Assembly: GCA_947177525.1 (NCBI GenBank) | Contig: CAMWUW010000004.1 | Span: forward strand, 1 to 64,000 | Length of the DNA stretch: 64,000 bases | Reading direction: 5' to 3' | Origin: an uncultured Bacteroidales bacterium | GTDB lineage: Bacteria; Bacteroidota; Bacteroidia; Bacteroidales; UBA932 | Part shown: positions 1-8,239 of the stretch, piece by piece | How positions within the stretch are numbered: position 1 is the first letter of the stretch | Layout: each line of letters starts with the position of its first letter | Notes under the pieces: generated by a model | Told to the model about the DNA's origin: nothing | The model's input: the letters and a program-made list of their open reading frames with translations, nothing else | Database searches by the model: none | Translations under genes and position numbers: made by a program

Positions 1-80
1 TGTTGCCATTGTCCAAAAATTGTTTTTTCATTTTATTAGTTGTTAAAAGGTTTTTGTCCGGATATGCTGGAACAGCACAA

Positions 81-114
81 AAATGCCCGCCGCCAGAACT
101 GGCAACGGGCATTT
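81..114. terminator. Nested hairpin, possible terminator
   Basis: Outer arms AAATGCCCG (81-89) and CGGGCATTT (106-114) enclose an inner GCCAG-AA-CTGGC stem. The minus-strand side ends in five T and the plus-strand side in three, so the direction is unclear. It probably closes a gene lying to the left of the window. Confidence 0.45.
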
Positions 115-356
115 CGGCCTGTATACTGTTTATTTCTAAGAAATTACTGCATTCCCCCCCCCGGTCATATTTGGCCAGAGTTGAACTGTTTATGCGATAA
201 TATTTATTCAGATTGGACACTCCTGTAAGGATTTTGCGCAAAAGTAAAAATATAATATGTATATGTCAAGGAAAAACACAGTTATTTTCTGACATCGTTT
301 TGGGAATATGCATGAAGATTTGGCATCTGGGACAACAAATATTGGCATTTAACCAT

Positions 357-364
357 TATATTTG
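357..364 (+). promoter_or_regulatory. Possible -7 element for rsmA
   Basis: TATATTTG matches the Bacteroidales TAnnTTTG pattern, 22 bases before the chosen rsmA start. No good -33 TTTG lies at the usual distance, so this is tentative. Confidence 0.35.
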
Positions 365-386
365 CCGTCAGTTTATTATTCAAAGG

Positions 387-1256
387 ATGGAAGTAAGAGC
401 AAAAAAGGCGCTTGGCCAGCATTTCTTGACTGATTTGTCTATAGCGCAAAGGATTGCAGAGGCATTGGAGACCGAGGCAGCACCACAGGGAAACAACATC
501 ACGCAGGGCATATCCGGCAAAGCAGAGTCCGCAGAGGAGAGGCAGAAGCCCATGGACGTCCTGGAAATTGGCCCGGGCATGGGAGTTCTGACACAGTATC
601 TCCTTCAAAGACAGGACATTTCACTTAAAATGGTGGAAATCGACACCGAATCAGTCAATTATCTGCTCACTCATTTTCCTCAGACAAACGGACGTCTTCT
701 TGAAGCGGATTTCCTGAAGCTTAAGCTGGAGAAATTCTTTCCCGGCGAGTTCTGCGTAATCGGCAACTTCCCATATAACATATCCTCACAGATTTTCTTC
801 AAAATCTTAGAATACAGGGAGCAGGTACCTCAGGTTGTCTGCATGATACAGAAAGAAGTGGCGGAAAGGATTGCTGAAAAGCCAGGAACAAAGACCTACG
901 GAATCCTGTCAGTTCTTCTGCAGGCATGGTATGACATCGAATATCTGTTCACCGTGGGCGAAGGTGCATTCAACCCTCCTCCGAAGGTGAAGTCCGCCGT
1001 AATACGCCTGCACAGAAACAAGCGCACATCACTCGGATGTGACGAAAAAATGTTCAAGACAGTCGTAAAGACCGGCTTCAACCAGAGACGCAAGACACTG
1101 AGAAATTCCCTGAAATCGCTTATTTCGGAAAAGGCCCAGAGAGAAGGATGGACAGACGAGGAGCGCATGCGTTTTGTCTCCGACCCGGTTTTCGACTTGC
1201 GTCCTGAACGGCTTTCCGTAGAAGACTTCGTAGCCCTCACCGAAATGCTCGCATAG
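387..1256 (+). CDS. rsmA: 16S rRNA dimethyladenosine transferase RsmA (KsgA)
   Basis: Dimethylates two adjacent adenosines in the 3' terminal hairpin of 16S rRNA with S-adenosylmethionine, late in small-subunit assembly. The protein opens with the family signature [11 protein letters not shown]. It then has the SAM-binding [11 protein letters not shown] motif, the acidic MVEID that contacts SAM, and the catalytic NFPYNISS motif (the NLPY-type motif of N6-adenine methylases). The C-terminus has the usual [12 protein letters not shown]. The ORF track starts at 213, but homology begins at the ATG at 387, giving 289 aa, a normal family length; the extra 58 residues are not family-like. A slightly long insert between the start and the SAM motif is the only oddity. 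It stands alone, with a palindromic repeat region downstream. Confidence 0.95.
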   Translation: MEVRAKKALGQHFLTDLSIAQRIAEALETEAAPQGNNITQGISGKAESAEERQKPMDVLEIGPGMGVLTQYLLQRQDISLKMVEIDTESVNYLLTHFPQTNGRLLEADFLKLKLEKFFPGEFCVIGNFPYNISSQIFFKILEYREQVPQVVCMIQKEVAERIAEKPGTKTYGILSVLLQAWYDIEYLFTVGEGAFNPPPKVKSAVIRLHRNKRTSLGCDEKMFKTVVKTGFNQRRKTLRNSLKSLISEKAQREGWTDEERMRFVSDPVFDLRPERLSVEDFVALTEMLA

Positions 1257-1267
1257 CATAAATCTGG

Positions 1268-1334
1268 TTTCAGGCCGGACATGGCCTTTCCCCGTATATG
1301 GCGGGGCGTAGATCAAGCATTTCAGGCCGGACAT
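1268..1334. repeat. 15-bp direct repeat, period 52
   Basis: TTTCAGGCCGGACAT occurs at 1268-1282 and again at 1320-1334. Between them is a small GC-rich inverted repeat (CCCC...GGGG). Both lie in the non-coding space between the converging rsmA and GH95 genes. Confidence 0.6.
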
Positions 1335-1382
1335 TTCCCGGAGGCCCGGAACACCATACACCATACACCAGAAATACGCAAA

Positions 1383-1483
1383 ACGCAATCTGCTGTAAAT
1401 CAATCATTTCCTATAAATCGCTGCCCCAAAAACAGCGGGCAGCGATTTATAGGAAATAGCTAACAATCAACGATTTACATACC
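1383..1483. repeat. Dispersed palindromic element, copy 1
   Basis: A perfect 21-bp stem (1406-1426 with 1437-1457) with a 10-base loop is flanked by weaker outer arms (CTGTAAATC on the left, GATTTACAT on the right). The left half matches, almost base for base over about 45 bases, the reverse complement of the element at 7542-7612. No T-run follows, so it is more like a REP-type repeat than a standard terminator, although it sits between convergent genes. Confidence 0.7.
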
Positions 1484-1507
1484 ACGGACTACACAGAAAT
1501 ATCCGTC

Positions 1508-4087
1508 TCAGAACGAAAGCGAAACAGACTGTCCGGCTTCAAGAGTTATGTCAACCGGAGCATCAGCTCCGCGGGCTTTTATAGTAAATGTGCCCGGAAC
1601 AGATGCATGTATGACAGCCTGCACCGGCCTGCAATTTTTCCATTCGAGATCAACTGAAACGCCTCCGGCGGCACGGAAACCACGGAAAGATCCGCTATGC
1701 CATGAATCCGGAAGGGCCGGAAGCAATTCGATTACACCTGAGTGACTTTGCAGAAGCATTTCAGCGATTCCGGCTGCACCTCCGAAATTACCGTCAATCT
1801 GGAACGGAGGATGAGAACAGAACAGATTCGGGAAAGTGCCGCTCCGGTGTCCTGAGGAAGGATTTGCCGGATCTATTGCAGGAGTCATGAGATTGCGGAA
1901 AAGTGTCCAGGCACGGTTGCCGTCCCCAAGCCTTGCCCAGAAGTTGATTTTCCATGCCCGGCTCCATCCTGTCCCGTCATCTCCTCTGCGCTCCAGGGAC
2001 TTACGGCATGCCTGCGCCAGTTCCGGAGTGTCATCAGGAGAAATCTGATAACCGGGATGCAGACCATACAGATGAGATACATGACGGTGATGGACATCTT
2101 CTTCCTCATAATCCTCCATCCACTCCTGCAGGTATCCTTCTGAACTTATCTGCATTGGAGGGAAAGACTCAATGTCACGTCTGAGCTCCTTGGCAAAACC
2201 GGCATCACAAGCCAGGATTTCAGCAGCCCTGGCAGTGTTTCCGTACAGTTCGGTCAACAGCTGCACATCCATTGTCGGCCCCATGCAGATGCTCACAGGA
2301 GTATGCGACCGGTCTCCGGGAACATAAAAAGCGTTTTCAGGAGAAGAAGAAGGTGCTGTGACAAGCCAGCCGTGGGAAGGTTCACGCACTGTAGCTGAAC
2401 GGAAAAACTCCGAGGCTCCTTTTAGAACCGGATAGATTTCACGGAGATATGAAGTGTCACGTGTATATTCAAAATGATTCCAAAGATGGGCACACAGCCA
2501 TGCGCCTCCAGTATTTGTTGCTCCCCATGACGGATGCTCGCCGGGAGCCGTGTAGTCCCACACGTTGGTCATCATGTGCAATACCCAGCCTTTGGCATCA
2601 TGGCCATAGAAGGCCCTGGCTGTTTTCTCTCCGGATGGAACAAGCCTTTTTACAAAGGATGTGAGCGGCCCGGCAAGTTCTCCGAGTCCGGCCTGCTCCA
2701 TAGGCCAGTAGTTCATCTGGATGTTGATGTTGGTGTGATAGTCTCCGTTCCATGGCGTCTGCACCCCGTCTGCCCATAGGCCCTGCAGATTAGGGGGCAA
2801 GGTGCCTGGCCGTGTGCTTGAAATAAGCAGATAGCGGCCGTAATTATAATAGAGGGAAGCCATTGACGGAGAAGGATTGTCAATAAAGTCAATGATGCGC
2901 TGAGGTGTCGGAGCAAGGTCTGACTTTACATGAGGAAGTGTAAGCGAGACTCTTGAATACAATTCAGAATGTGCGGCAATATGACTGCCCACGACAGGAC
3001 TCAGGCCCGGCTCTTCAGCAGAATACCCGGCCGCAGAAGAGAAAAGAGTACTTTCACCAGCTGCATTTGGGTTTGAATCAGACGAGATAATGTCTGCAAC
3101 AGCGGAAGCAAGCAGGGAATCGCAGAATGCTGTATAGTTTTCACCATGGAAAGATGTTCCCTCTGCATAATAGTCTGTTGCTGCTGATATTACAATCCAC
3201 GCTTCAGTTGCATTCTGTATCTGCAGGGAAGCGGAATTCCGGTCTGCGCTGTTTCCGTTTACGGAGTTCTCCGAAGTCCCGGACAGTGTGACTGAGCCGG
3301 CATCAGAGACTATGCTCATTGCGGCACGGTATTTCATCCCGGATACCCCCGGAACTCCGCTGTCGAGCGAACCGTAAAGAAGAAGTGTCGGGGAGACAGT
3401 CAGGCCGGAGGATGAATCTGCATGCAGCACGGCGGCGGGAGCGGCCTCGGAGAGGGCGCTCTCGGCACGCCTCAGGCGTGCCGAGCAGGACAAGGCTCCC
3501 GCCTTGTCCGCCGCCGCCTTCACTACGATTACATCCCGATCGCGTGAGACAAAATACTCCCTGCGGAATCTCACCCCTCCGGACTCAAACTCAGTATATG
3601 CAATTCCAGTCCTCATGTCAAGCCACCTTCTGTAGCCCTCGGCATGGTCCCCCGGCATCATATAATCCAATTCAAGGTCAGCCAATATCTGATAACATCC
3701 GTAAGTTCCGCCTGTCTCCGGCTTCTTGGGCACAAAACTGCTGTACATCAGCTCCTGAGCCTCAACATTTTTGCCCTCAAAAAGCAAACTGCGTATCCCG
3801 GAAAGACTTTTCGCGGCATCCGGATTGGCATAATCAGCCTCCGAACCGCTCCACAATGATATTTCATTCAGTACAATATGCTCATGCCCCGGACCTCCGT
3901 CCGGCATCATCCCCAGTCTTCCGTTTCCCAGAGGAAGCGTCTCCTCCCATATTGACGCAGGTTCAGTAAAACAAATGACATGATCACTGTCATCCATACT
4001 GTAATCAGCACTCCCGCATCCGGAATATGCCACAAAGGCAAGCGCACTTGCTCCCAAAAGAAACAGAAAACCTCTCATTGCAAACAA
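1508..4087 (-). CDS. GH95 family alpha-L-fucosidase lipoprotein
   Basis: Predicted exo-acting alpha-fucosidase of glycoside hydrolase family 95, which inverts configuration and typically releases alpha-1,2-linked fucose from host glycans. It is exported: an N-terminal hydrophobic stretch ends in a lipobox-like AYSGC. The family N-terminal signature PLGNGRLGMM follows. The catalytic region keeps the paired asparagines of HTNINIQMNYW (about residue 450), the acid glutamate in TAPSSSPENAF (about 580) and the aspartate in DGNFGGAAG (about 765); all correspond to the active-site residues known in the family. At 859 aa it is a typical size. Its start directly abuts the stop of the DUF5056-like gene, so it is probably the last gene of the ECF sigma operon. 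A start 9 bases later (MRGFLF) is equally possible. Confidence 0.9.
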   Translation of the reverse strand: MFAMRGFLFLLGASALAFVAYSGCGSADYSMDDSDHVICFTEPASIWEETLPLGNGRLGMMPDGGPGHEHIVLNEISLWSGSEADYANPDAAKSLSGIRSLLFEGKNVEAQELMYSSFVPKKPETGGTYGCYQILADLELDYMMPGDHAEGYRRWLDMRTGIAYTEFESGGVRFRREYFVSRDRDVIVVKAAADKAGALSCSARLRRAESALSEAAPAAVLHADSSSGLTVSPTLLLYGSLDSGVPGVSGMKYRAAMSIVSDAGSVTLSGTSENSVNGNSADRNSASLQIQNATEAWIVISAATDYYAEGTSFHGENYTAFCDSLLASAVADIISSDSNPNAAGESTLFSSAAGYSAEEPGLSPVVGSHIAAHSELYSRVSLTLPHVKSDLAPTPQRIIDFIDNPSPSMASLYYNYGRYLLISSTRPGTLPPNLQGLWADGVQTPWNGDYHTNINIQMNYWPMEQAGLGELAGPLTSFVKRLVPSGEKTARAFYGHDAKGWVLHMMTNVWDYTAPGEHPSWGATNTGGAWLCAHLWNHFEYTRDTSYLREIYPVLKGASEFFRSATVREPSHGWLVTAPSSSPENAFYVPGDRSHTPVSICMGPTMDVQLLTELYGNTARAAEILACDAGFAKELRRDIESFPPMQISSEGYLQEWMEDYEEEDVHHRHVSHLYGLHPGYQISPDDTPELAQACRKSLERRGDDGTGWSRAWKINFWARLGDGNRAWTLFRNLMTPAIDPANPSSGHRSGTFPNLFCSHPPFQIDGNFGGAAGIAEMLLQSHSGVIELLPALPDSWHSGSFRGFRAAGGVSVDLEWKNCRPVQAVIHASVPGTFTIKARGADAPVDITLEAGQSVSLSF

Positions 4088-4546
4088 TTACTTCAGTGAA
4101 AAAATTTTTCTGGAGGCCACAACAGACGGAGCTATTGCAGCAAGCCCGACCAGAAGATATATATTATATTTATATACAGAATCGGAGAACCGGGAAACCG
4201 GTGCAAGAGAAGAAATCCTTTCCATTGCGTCCCTGTAAAGAGTTCCCGACAACATATCCAGAGCATCCTGATTCAAAGACAACAGCACTGTTACAGAAAT
4301 ACATGCCAGCACAACAACAGAAACAGCTGCAAATACCCGTCTCAAATTGCGCCTCCTCATTGAAGAAAAAGCTACGGAAACAACATCAAGCTCCATCCTG
4401 CGCCGACCCTCATCAATCTTCTCAAAAGAAGCGGGCACAGGCAATTTGTCCATCTTCCTGATAAAGTCAGCCATAAAAGCGTCATTGTCAGCAAAGACCT
4501 CCCTGTTCTCATGCATAAATGCCCGTATATCCTTATCTTTCTTCAT
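4088..4546 (-). CDS. DUF5056-like membrane protein, putative anti-sigma partner
   Basis: A 152-aa protein with a charged cytosolic N-terminal region (about 1-65) and two hydrophobic segments (about 70-90 and 128-144). The N-terminal pattern, with an ENREVFADND-type stretch, resembles small DUF5056 proteins encoded after ECF sigma factors in Bacteroidales. The likely role, by position, is membrane sequestration or modulation of the sigma factor encoded 62 bases upstream. I see no zinc-binding anti-sigma motif. The family assignment is from memory of the arrangement, not a search. Confidence 0.6.
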   Translation of the reverse strand: MKKDKDIRAFMHENREVFADNDAFMADFIRKMDKLPVPASFEKIDEGRRRMELDVVSVAFSSMRRRNLRRVFAAVSVVVLACISVTVLLSLNQDALDMLSGTLYRDAMERISSLAPVSRFSDSVYKYNIYLLVGLAAIAPSVVASRKIFSLK

Positions 4547-4608
4547 ATTGTCCCTTATCCTTGCAAAAATAATTATTTATCAACAAAACACGAAGCAACA
4601 TCAGCCAT

Positions 4609-5133
4609 TTATTGCATCCGCGACAAATATTCACGCAAATGCACCCTGGCACGCGACAAATACGACCGCACTGTTCCGGACGGCATTCCTGTAATAAGGG
4701 CAATCTCCTTTATAGACTTGTCCTCCATATAAAACAGTACAACAACCGTCCTTTCATGTTCGGACAATGCTTCAATGGCCATATAAAGCTGCTGATGCCT
4801 AAAACGCCTGTCAGCCTCCTCGCTCTCATCTGCATATACAGGCCCGGACGGCACCATTCCGCCATCTGCGCAATGTCCCTCAGCCAAGGGTTCTGCTTCA
4901 CACTTGCGGGACTTATGGCGATAATCATAAAAACAATTATACCCAATCCTGAACAGCCATGTGGAAAATTTGGCCTTGCCCTCAAAACGCTCAAATGACA
5001 TATATGCCTTCAGCAGAGCCTCCTGTGCAATATCATCGGCACGCGATACATCGCCGCCGCAAAGCACACACAGGAACCGCCGCAACGATTCCTGTGACTG
5101 TGAAACATGCTCTATGAACCGCTCCCTTGTCAT
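4609..5133 (-). CDS. ECF-type RNA polymerase sigma factor
   Basis: A 174-aa extracytoplasmic-function sigma factor with only regions 2 and 4. Region 2 shows ADDIAQEALLKAYMSF followed by FSTWLFRIGYNCFYDY, the usual promoter-melting segment. Region 4 shows LSEHERTVVVLFYMEDKSI and a helix-turn-helix around GMPSGTVRSYLSRAR. It sits between a DUF6249 membrane protein and the DUF5056-like protein, and the GH95 fucosidase follows, so the fucosidase may be under its control. The stimulus cannot be told from the sequence. Confidence 0.92.
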   Translation of the reverse strand: MTRERFIEHVSQSQESLRRFLCVLCGGDVSRADDIAQEALLKAYMSFERFEGKAKFSTWLFRIGYNCFYDYRHKSRKCEAEPLAEGHCADGGMVPSGPVYADESEEADRRFRHQQLYMAIEALSEHERTVVVLFYMEDKSIKEIALITGMPSGTVRSYLSRARVHLREYLSRMQ

Positions 5134-5147
5134 CTGGCAGCATGCTA

Positions 5148-5591
5148 TCAGGGATTAAACTTGTTTACAGAATTTTCGGTAAGCTTCCTGGTTTCTGCCT
5201 CAATTTCGGATGCAAGAAACTTCCTTCCGACAAAATAAGCAACAATAAACGCCGCCCCGACAGCAACTCCGGCAATTCCGACATATATGCACCATTTGGC
5301 ACTTAAAATTCTGACTGCAAGGCATATAAAGGAAGCAAGCCCCAACAGAAACAAGATGATTCCCGACACAAGCTTGTTGATAAGCCTTTCCTTTATGGTC
5401 GTGTTTTTTTTCTTTTTTGACTCCAGCGATTCCATAAGCACCGTAGGGTCAATGTCCACACCGCTTTCAATAGCCTTTGCAAGCAAGTTCATCTTGTTTG
5501 CAGCGGTCTTGTTTCCATAGAAAAAGGTGATGAACACAATGACGACAGGCATAATTCCGCCTACTACAATAGGGACAATGATTGGATCCAC
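5148..5591 (-). CDS. DUF6249-type membrane protein
   Basis: A small integral membrane protein: one N-terminal hydrophobic segment ending near FITFFYGNKT, a soluble stretch with DIDPTVLMESL, a basic KKKKN patch, then two closely spaced hydrophobic segments. This matches the layout of DUF6249 proteins that accompany ECF sigma factors in Bacteroidota. The ORF track begins at a TTG (5636); I prefer the GTG at 5591 (147 aa), because that places the membrane segment at the N-terminus, but the choice is not certain. The gap to the sigma gene is 14 bases, consistent with an operon. Confidence 0.65.
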   Translation of the reverse strand: MDPIIVPIVVGGIMPVVIVFITFFYGNKTAANKMNLLAKAIESGVDIDPTVLMESLESKKKKNTTIKERLINKLVSGIILFLLGLASFICLAVRILSAKWCIYVGIAGVAVGAAFIVAYFVGRKFLASEIEAETRKLTENSVNKFNP

Positions 5592-5800
5592 AACTAAAAA
5601 CAATTTTAAATTTATAATTAAACCTTTTCCGCACAAACGGCTTCAAGAAACATCCGGCCGTGAGTCCGTTCCGGAACGTTTCACCAATTAGACTGCATAA
5701 TAGCGTCAAATGTTGCAATTTTTCTGCAATTTCTGTTCTGAGCCATTCTTGGCAAACCGAATCCATGCCAGACGCAGTATATGCGGACAAGATGCAGAAA

Positions 5801-6700
5801 TCAGAAAGGGTTGACGTCACGTGTACGGAAAGACTCGCGTGCCTTTCTGGCATACAGCTTCAGCACATCATCCGGCAGACGGCAATGCCACAGATATGCA
5901 CGGGTGTCATCCGGGAATTTTGCAAGTGCCGTGGCAAGAAGCCATGCAACTCCCATCCGTACATAATAAGGCGGTTCACCAAGTGCAACGCCATTTCCCG
6001 GAATACCGCCTGACTTCACGGCCTGGCGGAAAGAACGTGCTGAAATATATTCAGAATGTATTTTGCTGAAATCAATTTCATCAATACATGAGAACACGCG
6101 TCCAATCCATTCCCTGTCAAGATAGTATGACATGGCCATCACCACCGCAAAACGCACCTCAAACTCACGTGCGGAAGCAAAGCATTCACACAGATATCCC
6201 CACAGCACATCCCTTACAGTAAGCCTGTCCGCATCCTTTCCGCATTTTCCGGCAATATCAATGAGCTTCCCGGCGAGTTCCGAATAAGGATTTACAGACA
6301 ATTTGCGCAGAACCCATTTTGCAGAACCGTCAAACATGTCGCACACTGCCCAGTTGTCAATATACGGAACATACTCCATGACATATTCCAGACGCTCGTC
6401 AAGAGTACATTTCATATAGTTTATCATCATGCCCCATATAACCATTTCCTCATGTGCCAATGTCCTTTCATTCGTCCGGCACTCGGCGGAGGCCTCACGT
6501 GCAAATCCGCACAGAATGTCCCTGCAATCCTCTCCGGCGGCAAGTTCTTTTGCCAAAGCTCTCATCTCCGGAGTGTGCACTCCTATTATTCTCCTGCCAG
6601 GCAAGGCATTGATGATTCTTATATGTCCATTCCGATATCTTTCATCCGTCAGGAACCGCTCAGGCACAAGCGGCACAAGCAAATCTTCTATCATGTCCAA
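5801..6700 (-). CDS. DNA alkylation repair protein, AlkD-like HEAT-repeat glycosylase
   Basis: Predicted base-excision repair glycosylase of the AlkC/AlkD superfamily, made of HEAT-like helical repeats. Visible family features are HEEMVIWGMMINY, the catalytic-region pattern YIDNWAVCDMFDG (the Asp after Trp is the family's key acid) and the C-terminal PYYVRMGVAWLLATA. Family members remove positively charged alkylated bases such as 3- and 7-methylpurines. At 299 aa it is somewhat longer than the bacillary enzyme. Start at 6700, or 6 bases later (MIEDLL). It is divergent from the flavoprotein gene at 6853. Confidence 0.85.
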   Translation of the reverse strand: MDMIEDLLVPLVPERFLTDERYRNGHIRIINALPGRRIIGVHTPEMRALAKELAAGEDCRDILCGFAREASAECRTNERTLAHEEMVIWGMMINYMKCTLDERLEYVMEYVPYIDNWAVCDMFDGSAKWVLRKLSVNPYSELAGKLIDIAGKCGKDADRLTVRDVLWGYLCECFASAREFEVRFAVVMAMSYYLDREWIGRVFSCIDEIDFSKIHSEYISARSFRQAVKSGGIPGNGVALGEPPYYVRMGVAWLLATALAKFPDDTRAYLWHCRLPDDVLKLYARKARESFRTRDVNPF

Positions 6701-6716
6701 TGTTTTTAAAATCTTG

Positions 6717-6724
6717 TAAAGTTA
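6717..6724 (-). promoter_or_regulatory. Possible -7 element for the AlkD-like gene
   Basis: TAACTTTA on the minus strand, 16 bases before the gene start, is one base from TAnnTTTG. No clear -33 element was found. Confidence 0.3.
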
Positions 6725-6744
6725 AAGAAAATAAGGAATCTTGT

Positions 6745-6752
6745 TATCTTTG
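6745..6752 (+). promoter_or_regulatory. Possible -7 element for the flavoprotein gene
   Basis: TATCTTTG fits TAnnTTTG exactly. It lies about 100 bases before the ATG at 6853, so the 5' leader would be long. Confidence 0.35.
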
Positions 6753-6852
6753 CCGTGCATGAGATGTATATTTCCTGCAAATTTGCAATTGAATGATTTT
6801 CGGGAGCCGGATGACAATAAAAGTCTCCCGATGTTTTTATCCATTATAGATT

Positions 6853-7473
6853 ATGAAAGTAATATTGGTAAACGGCAGTCCCCACAAGGAAGGATGCACA
6901 TATACGGGACTGAAGGAAATTGAGAAAGTGCTCCGGGCCGAAGGCATTGACAGCGAAATCTTCTGGATTGGTCCGGCACCGCTTCCGGGCTGTCACGGAT
7001 GCTCGAAATGCCTCGCCACGGGAAGATGTGTCTTCAACGATTCCGTAAACGAATTTCTTGGCAAGGCCGAAGCGGCAGACGGCTTCATTTTCGGCTCACC
7101 TGTTCATTTCGCCAGCGCAGGAGGCGCCATAACTTCATTCATGGACCGCGCCTTCTATGGCAAAGGGAAAATATTCCGACTGAAACCTGCCGCGGCAATC
7201 GTGAGCTGCAGACGTGGAGGAGCCACGGCTACATTCGACCAGCTCAATAAGTATTTCACAATATCATCAATGCCAGTCGTCTCTTCCAAATATTGGAACA
7301 TGATTCATGGCAACACGCCGGAAGAAGTAATGAAAGACGGAGAAGGCATGCAGACAATGCGCGAGCTTGGGCGCAACATGGCATGGCTGCTGAAATGCAT
7401 CAATGCAGGCAAAGAGTCAGGGCTTGTCTCTCCCGCACAGGAAACTCCGATAAAAACCAATTTCATCCGGTAA
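6853..7473 (+). CDS. Iron-sulfur flavoprotein / NADPH-dependent FMN reductase family protein
   Basis: A flavodoxin-fold protein of 206 aa. The N-terminal VNGSPHKEGCT is the FMN phosphate-binding loop of the FMN reductase family. GCHGCSKCLATGRC is a compact cysteine cluster like that of iron-sulfur flavoproteins, where it can hold a cluster next to FMN. FGSPVHFASAGG is the second flavin-contacting loop. The role is electron transfer or quinone/aromatic reduction in the cytosol; the substrate cannot be inferred. It is a single gene, divergent from the AlkD-like gene and followed by a repeat-rich non-coding region. Confidence 0.85.
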   Translation: MKVILVNGSPHKEGCTYTGLKEIEKVLRAEGIDSEIFWIGPAPLPGCHGCSKCLATGRCVFNDSVNEFLGKAEAADGFIFGSPVHFASAGGAITSFMDRAFYGKGKIFRLKPAAAIVSCRRGGATATFDQLNKYFTISSMPVVSSKYWNMIHGNTPEEVMKDGEGMQTMRELGRNMAWLLKCINAGKESGLVSPAQETPIKTNFIR

Positions 7474-7541
7474 AGCTACAGCGGTCAGATGCCGGGCACT
7501 CCGGTTCCGCGCAGTGCGTAAGTCTTTGGCCCTCAGCCTTA

Positions 7542-7612
7542 TCCTGATAATCGCTGCCCCGTTTTTGCGGGTAGCGAATTATAGGAATTGATTGATTTAC
7601 AGTCGATTGCGC
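7542..7612. repeat. Dispersed palindromic element, copy 2
   Basis: Imperfect stem TCCTGATAATCGCTGCCC / GGGTAGCGAATTATAGGA with a 9-base loop, then ATTGATTGATTTACAG. On the reverse strand it reads nearly the same as the left half of the element at 1383-1483, including CTGTAAATCAATCA and the TTCCTATAA arm. The stem is more decayed than in copy 1. Confidence 0.7.
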
Positions 7613-7731
7613 ACCACGTCATAATTGGTACCGGACACCACACAAAATGAAAATCAACCGGAATTCTACGTCGGGTCCTTTTGTTGAGGCAAAGCAGCTG
7701 GCACTTTCCGGTACGGATTTATGTGTGCAGG

Positions 7732-7769
7732 CGTTCCAGGTCTGCAACCTTTGTGGAGGACCTGGAACG
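7732..7769. repeat. CGTTCCAGGTC inverted repeat, first copy
   Basis: Perfect 11-bp arms at 7732-7742 and 7759-7769 around a 16-base loop. The same arm sequence recurs 85 bases on. Confidence 0.65.
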
Positions 7770-7816
7770 GTATGATTTTGTAAGATATTATTAATCAAAG
7801 CATTATAATTTTGAGA

Positions 7817-7854
7817 CGTTCCAGGTGTCACACTTAAAATACAGACCTGGAACG
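7817..7854. repeat. CGTTCCAGGT inverted repeat, second copy
   Basis: Perfect 10-bp arms at 7817-7826 and 7845-7854. The loop region GGTGTCACACTTAAAA (7824-7839) is found again, reversed, at 56406-56421 in the intergenic region after ruvA. Confidence 0.65.
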
Positions 7855-7983
7855 CCTGGAGGCCAAAACTACCTGAAATTTCACAATTGCCAGGGTCAAC
7901 TTCTTTCAGAGGTAATCGCAAGACGGAGTGAACCTTTCGTCGCTTTGCTCCGACATCCCCGCACGCCTGGGGCGGGCTTTGCC

Positions 7984-8041
7984 ATAAACGGAAATAACCG
8001 GATCCGAAAATGAATTTTCGATTCCGGTTATTTCCGTTTAT
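7984..8041. repeat. Long palindrome beside tRNA-Ser
   Basis: Perfect 19-bp arms ATAAACGGAAATAACCGGA (7984-8002) and its complement (8023-8041), with a further CGAAAA-TGAA-TTTTCG stem inside. It begins two bases after the 3' end of the minus-strand tRNA-Ser, so it could end that transcript or help 3' processing, though no T-run follows. Confidence 0.6.
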
Positions 8042-8043
8042 AG

Positions 8044-8132
8044 CGGTGAGAGGGGGATTCGAACCCCCGGTACGCGTAATTACGTACGGCAGTTTAGCAA
8101 ACTGCTGGTTTCAGCCACTCACCCATCTCACC
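8044..8132 (-). tRNA. tRNA-Ser (anticodon GCU)
   Basis: An 89-base class II tRNA. The acceptor stem GGTGAGA pairs with TCTCACC, with a G discriminator base. The anticodon arm is CAGTTTGCTAAACTG, giving GCU, which reads AGC/AGU serine codons. A long variable arm (CCGTACGTAATTACGCGTACCGG region) is typical of tRNA-Ser. The T arm is GGGGGTTCGAATCCCCC. The CCA end is not encoded and must be added. Confidence 0.95.
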
Positions 8133-8239
8133 AATATCCCTTGAAGAGGCCGGCAACAGCCGCGTGGCTTGCGGAAGCACCTGTTTTCTGGCGAAAACTG
8201 GCCAATTCAGTCAATCGGGACTGCAAAGATACGAATTAT

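Larger units (their letters stand above)
1..386. other. Intergenic leader upstream of rsmA
   Basis: I see no convincing gene here. The short plus-strand ORFs and the long in-frame upstream extension of rsmA are low-complexity and unlike any family I know. The stretch contains a nested hairpin (81-114), a run of nine C (154-162) and a -7-like element just before rsmA. Confidence 0.6.
7474..8043. other. Repeat-rich intergenic region
   Basis: About 570 bases with no supportable gene; the minus ORF at 7619-7921 is low quality and composed of repeats. It holds the second palindromic element (7542-7612), two copies of the CGTTCCAGGT inverted repeat (7732-7769 and 7817-7854) and a long palindrome (7984-8041) next to tRNA-Ser. 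Confidence 0.7.

Noticed and set aside
154-162. C9 tract upstream of rsmA as a phase-variation site
   Set aside because: It lies more than 200 bases before the start, outside any promoter I can define, so no effect can be argued.
213-386. N-terminal extension of RsmA in the ORF track
   Set aside because: The 58 extra residues do not look like any part of the family, whereas the ATG at 387 starts exactly at the KKALGQHF signature.
3319-3969. 216-aa plus-strand ORF opposite GH95
   Set aside because: Arg/Pro/Ser-rich antisense shadow of a well-supported gene; no start context or domain.
5667-5678. CGTTCCGGAACG palindrome upstream of the DUF6249 gene as an operator
   Set aside because: A 12-base palindrome occurring once, with no regulator to tie it to; too weak to list as a site.
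7619-7921. 100-aa minus-strand ORF in the intergenic repeat region
   Set aside because: It is made of the CGTTCCAGGT repeats and has no start signal or family resemblance.
7474-8043. Possible CRISPR array
   Set aside because: The repeats are few, of different types and irregularly spaced, and no cas gene is present.
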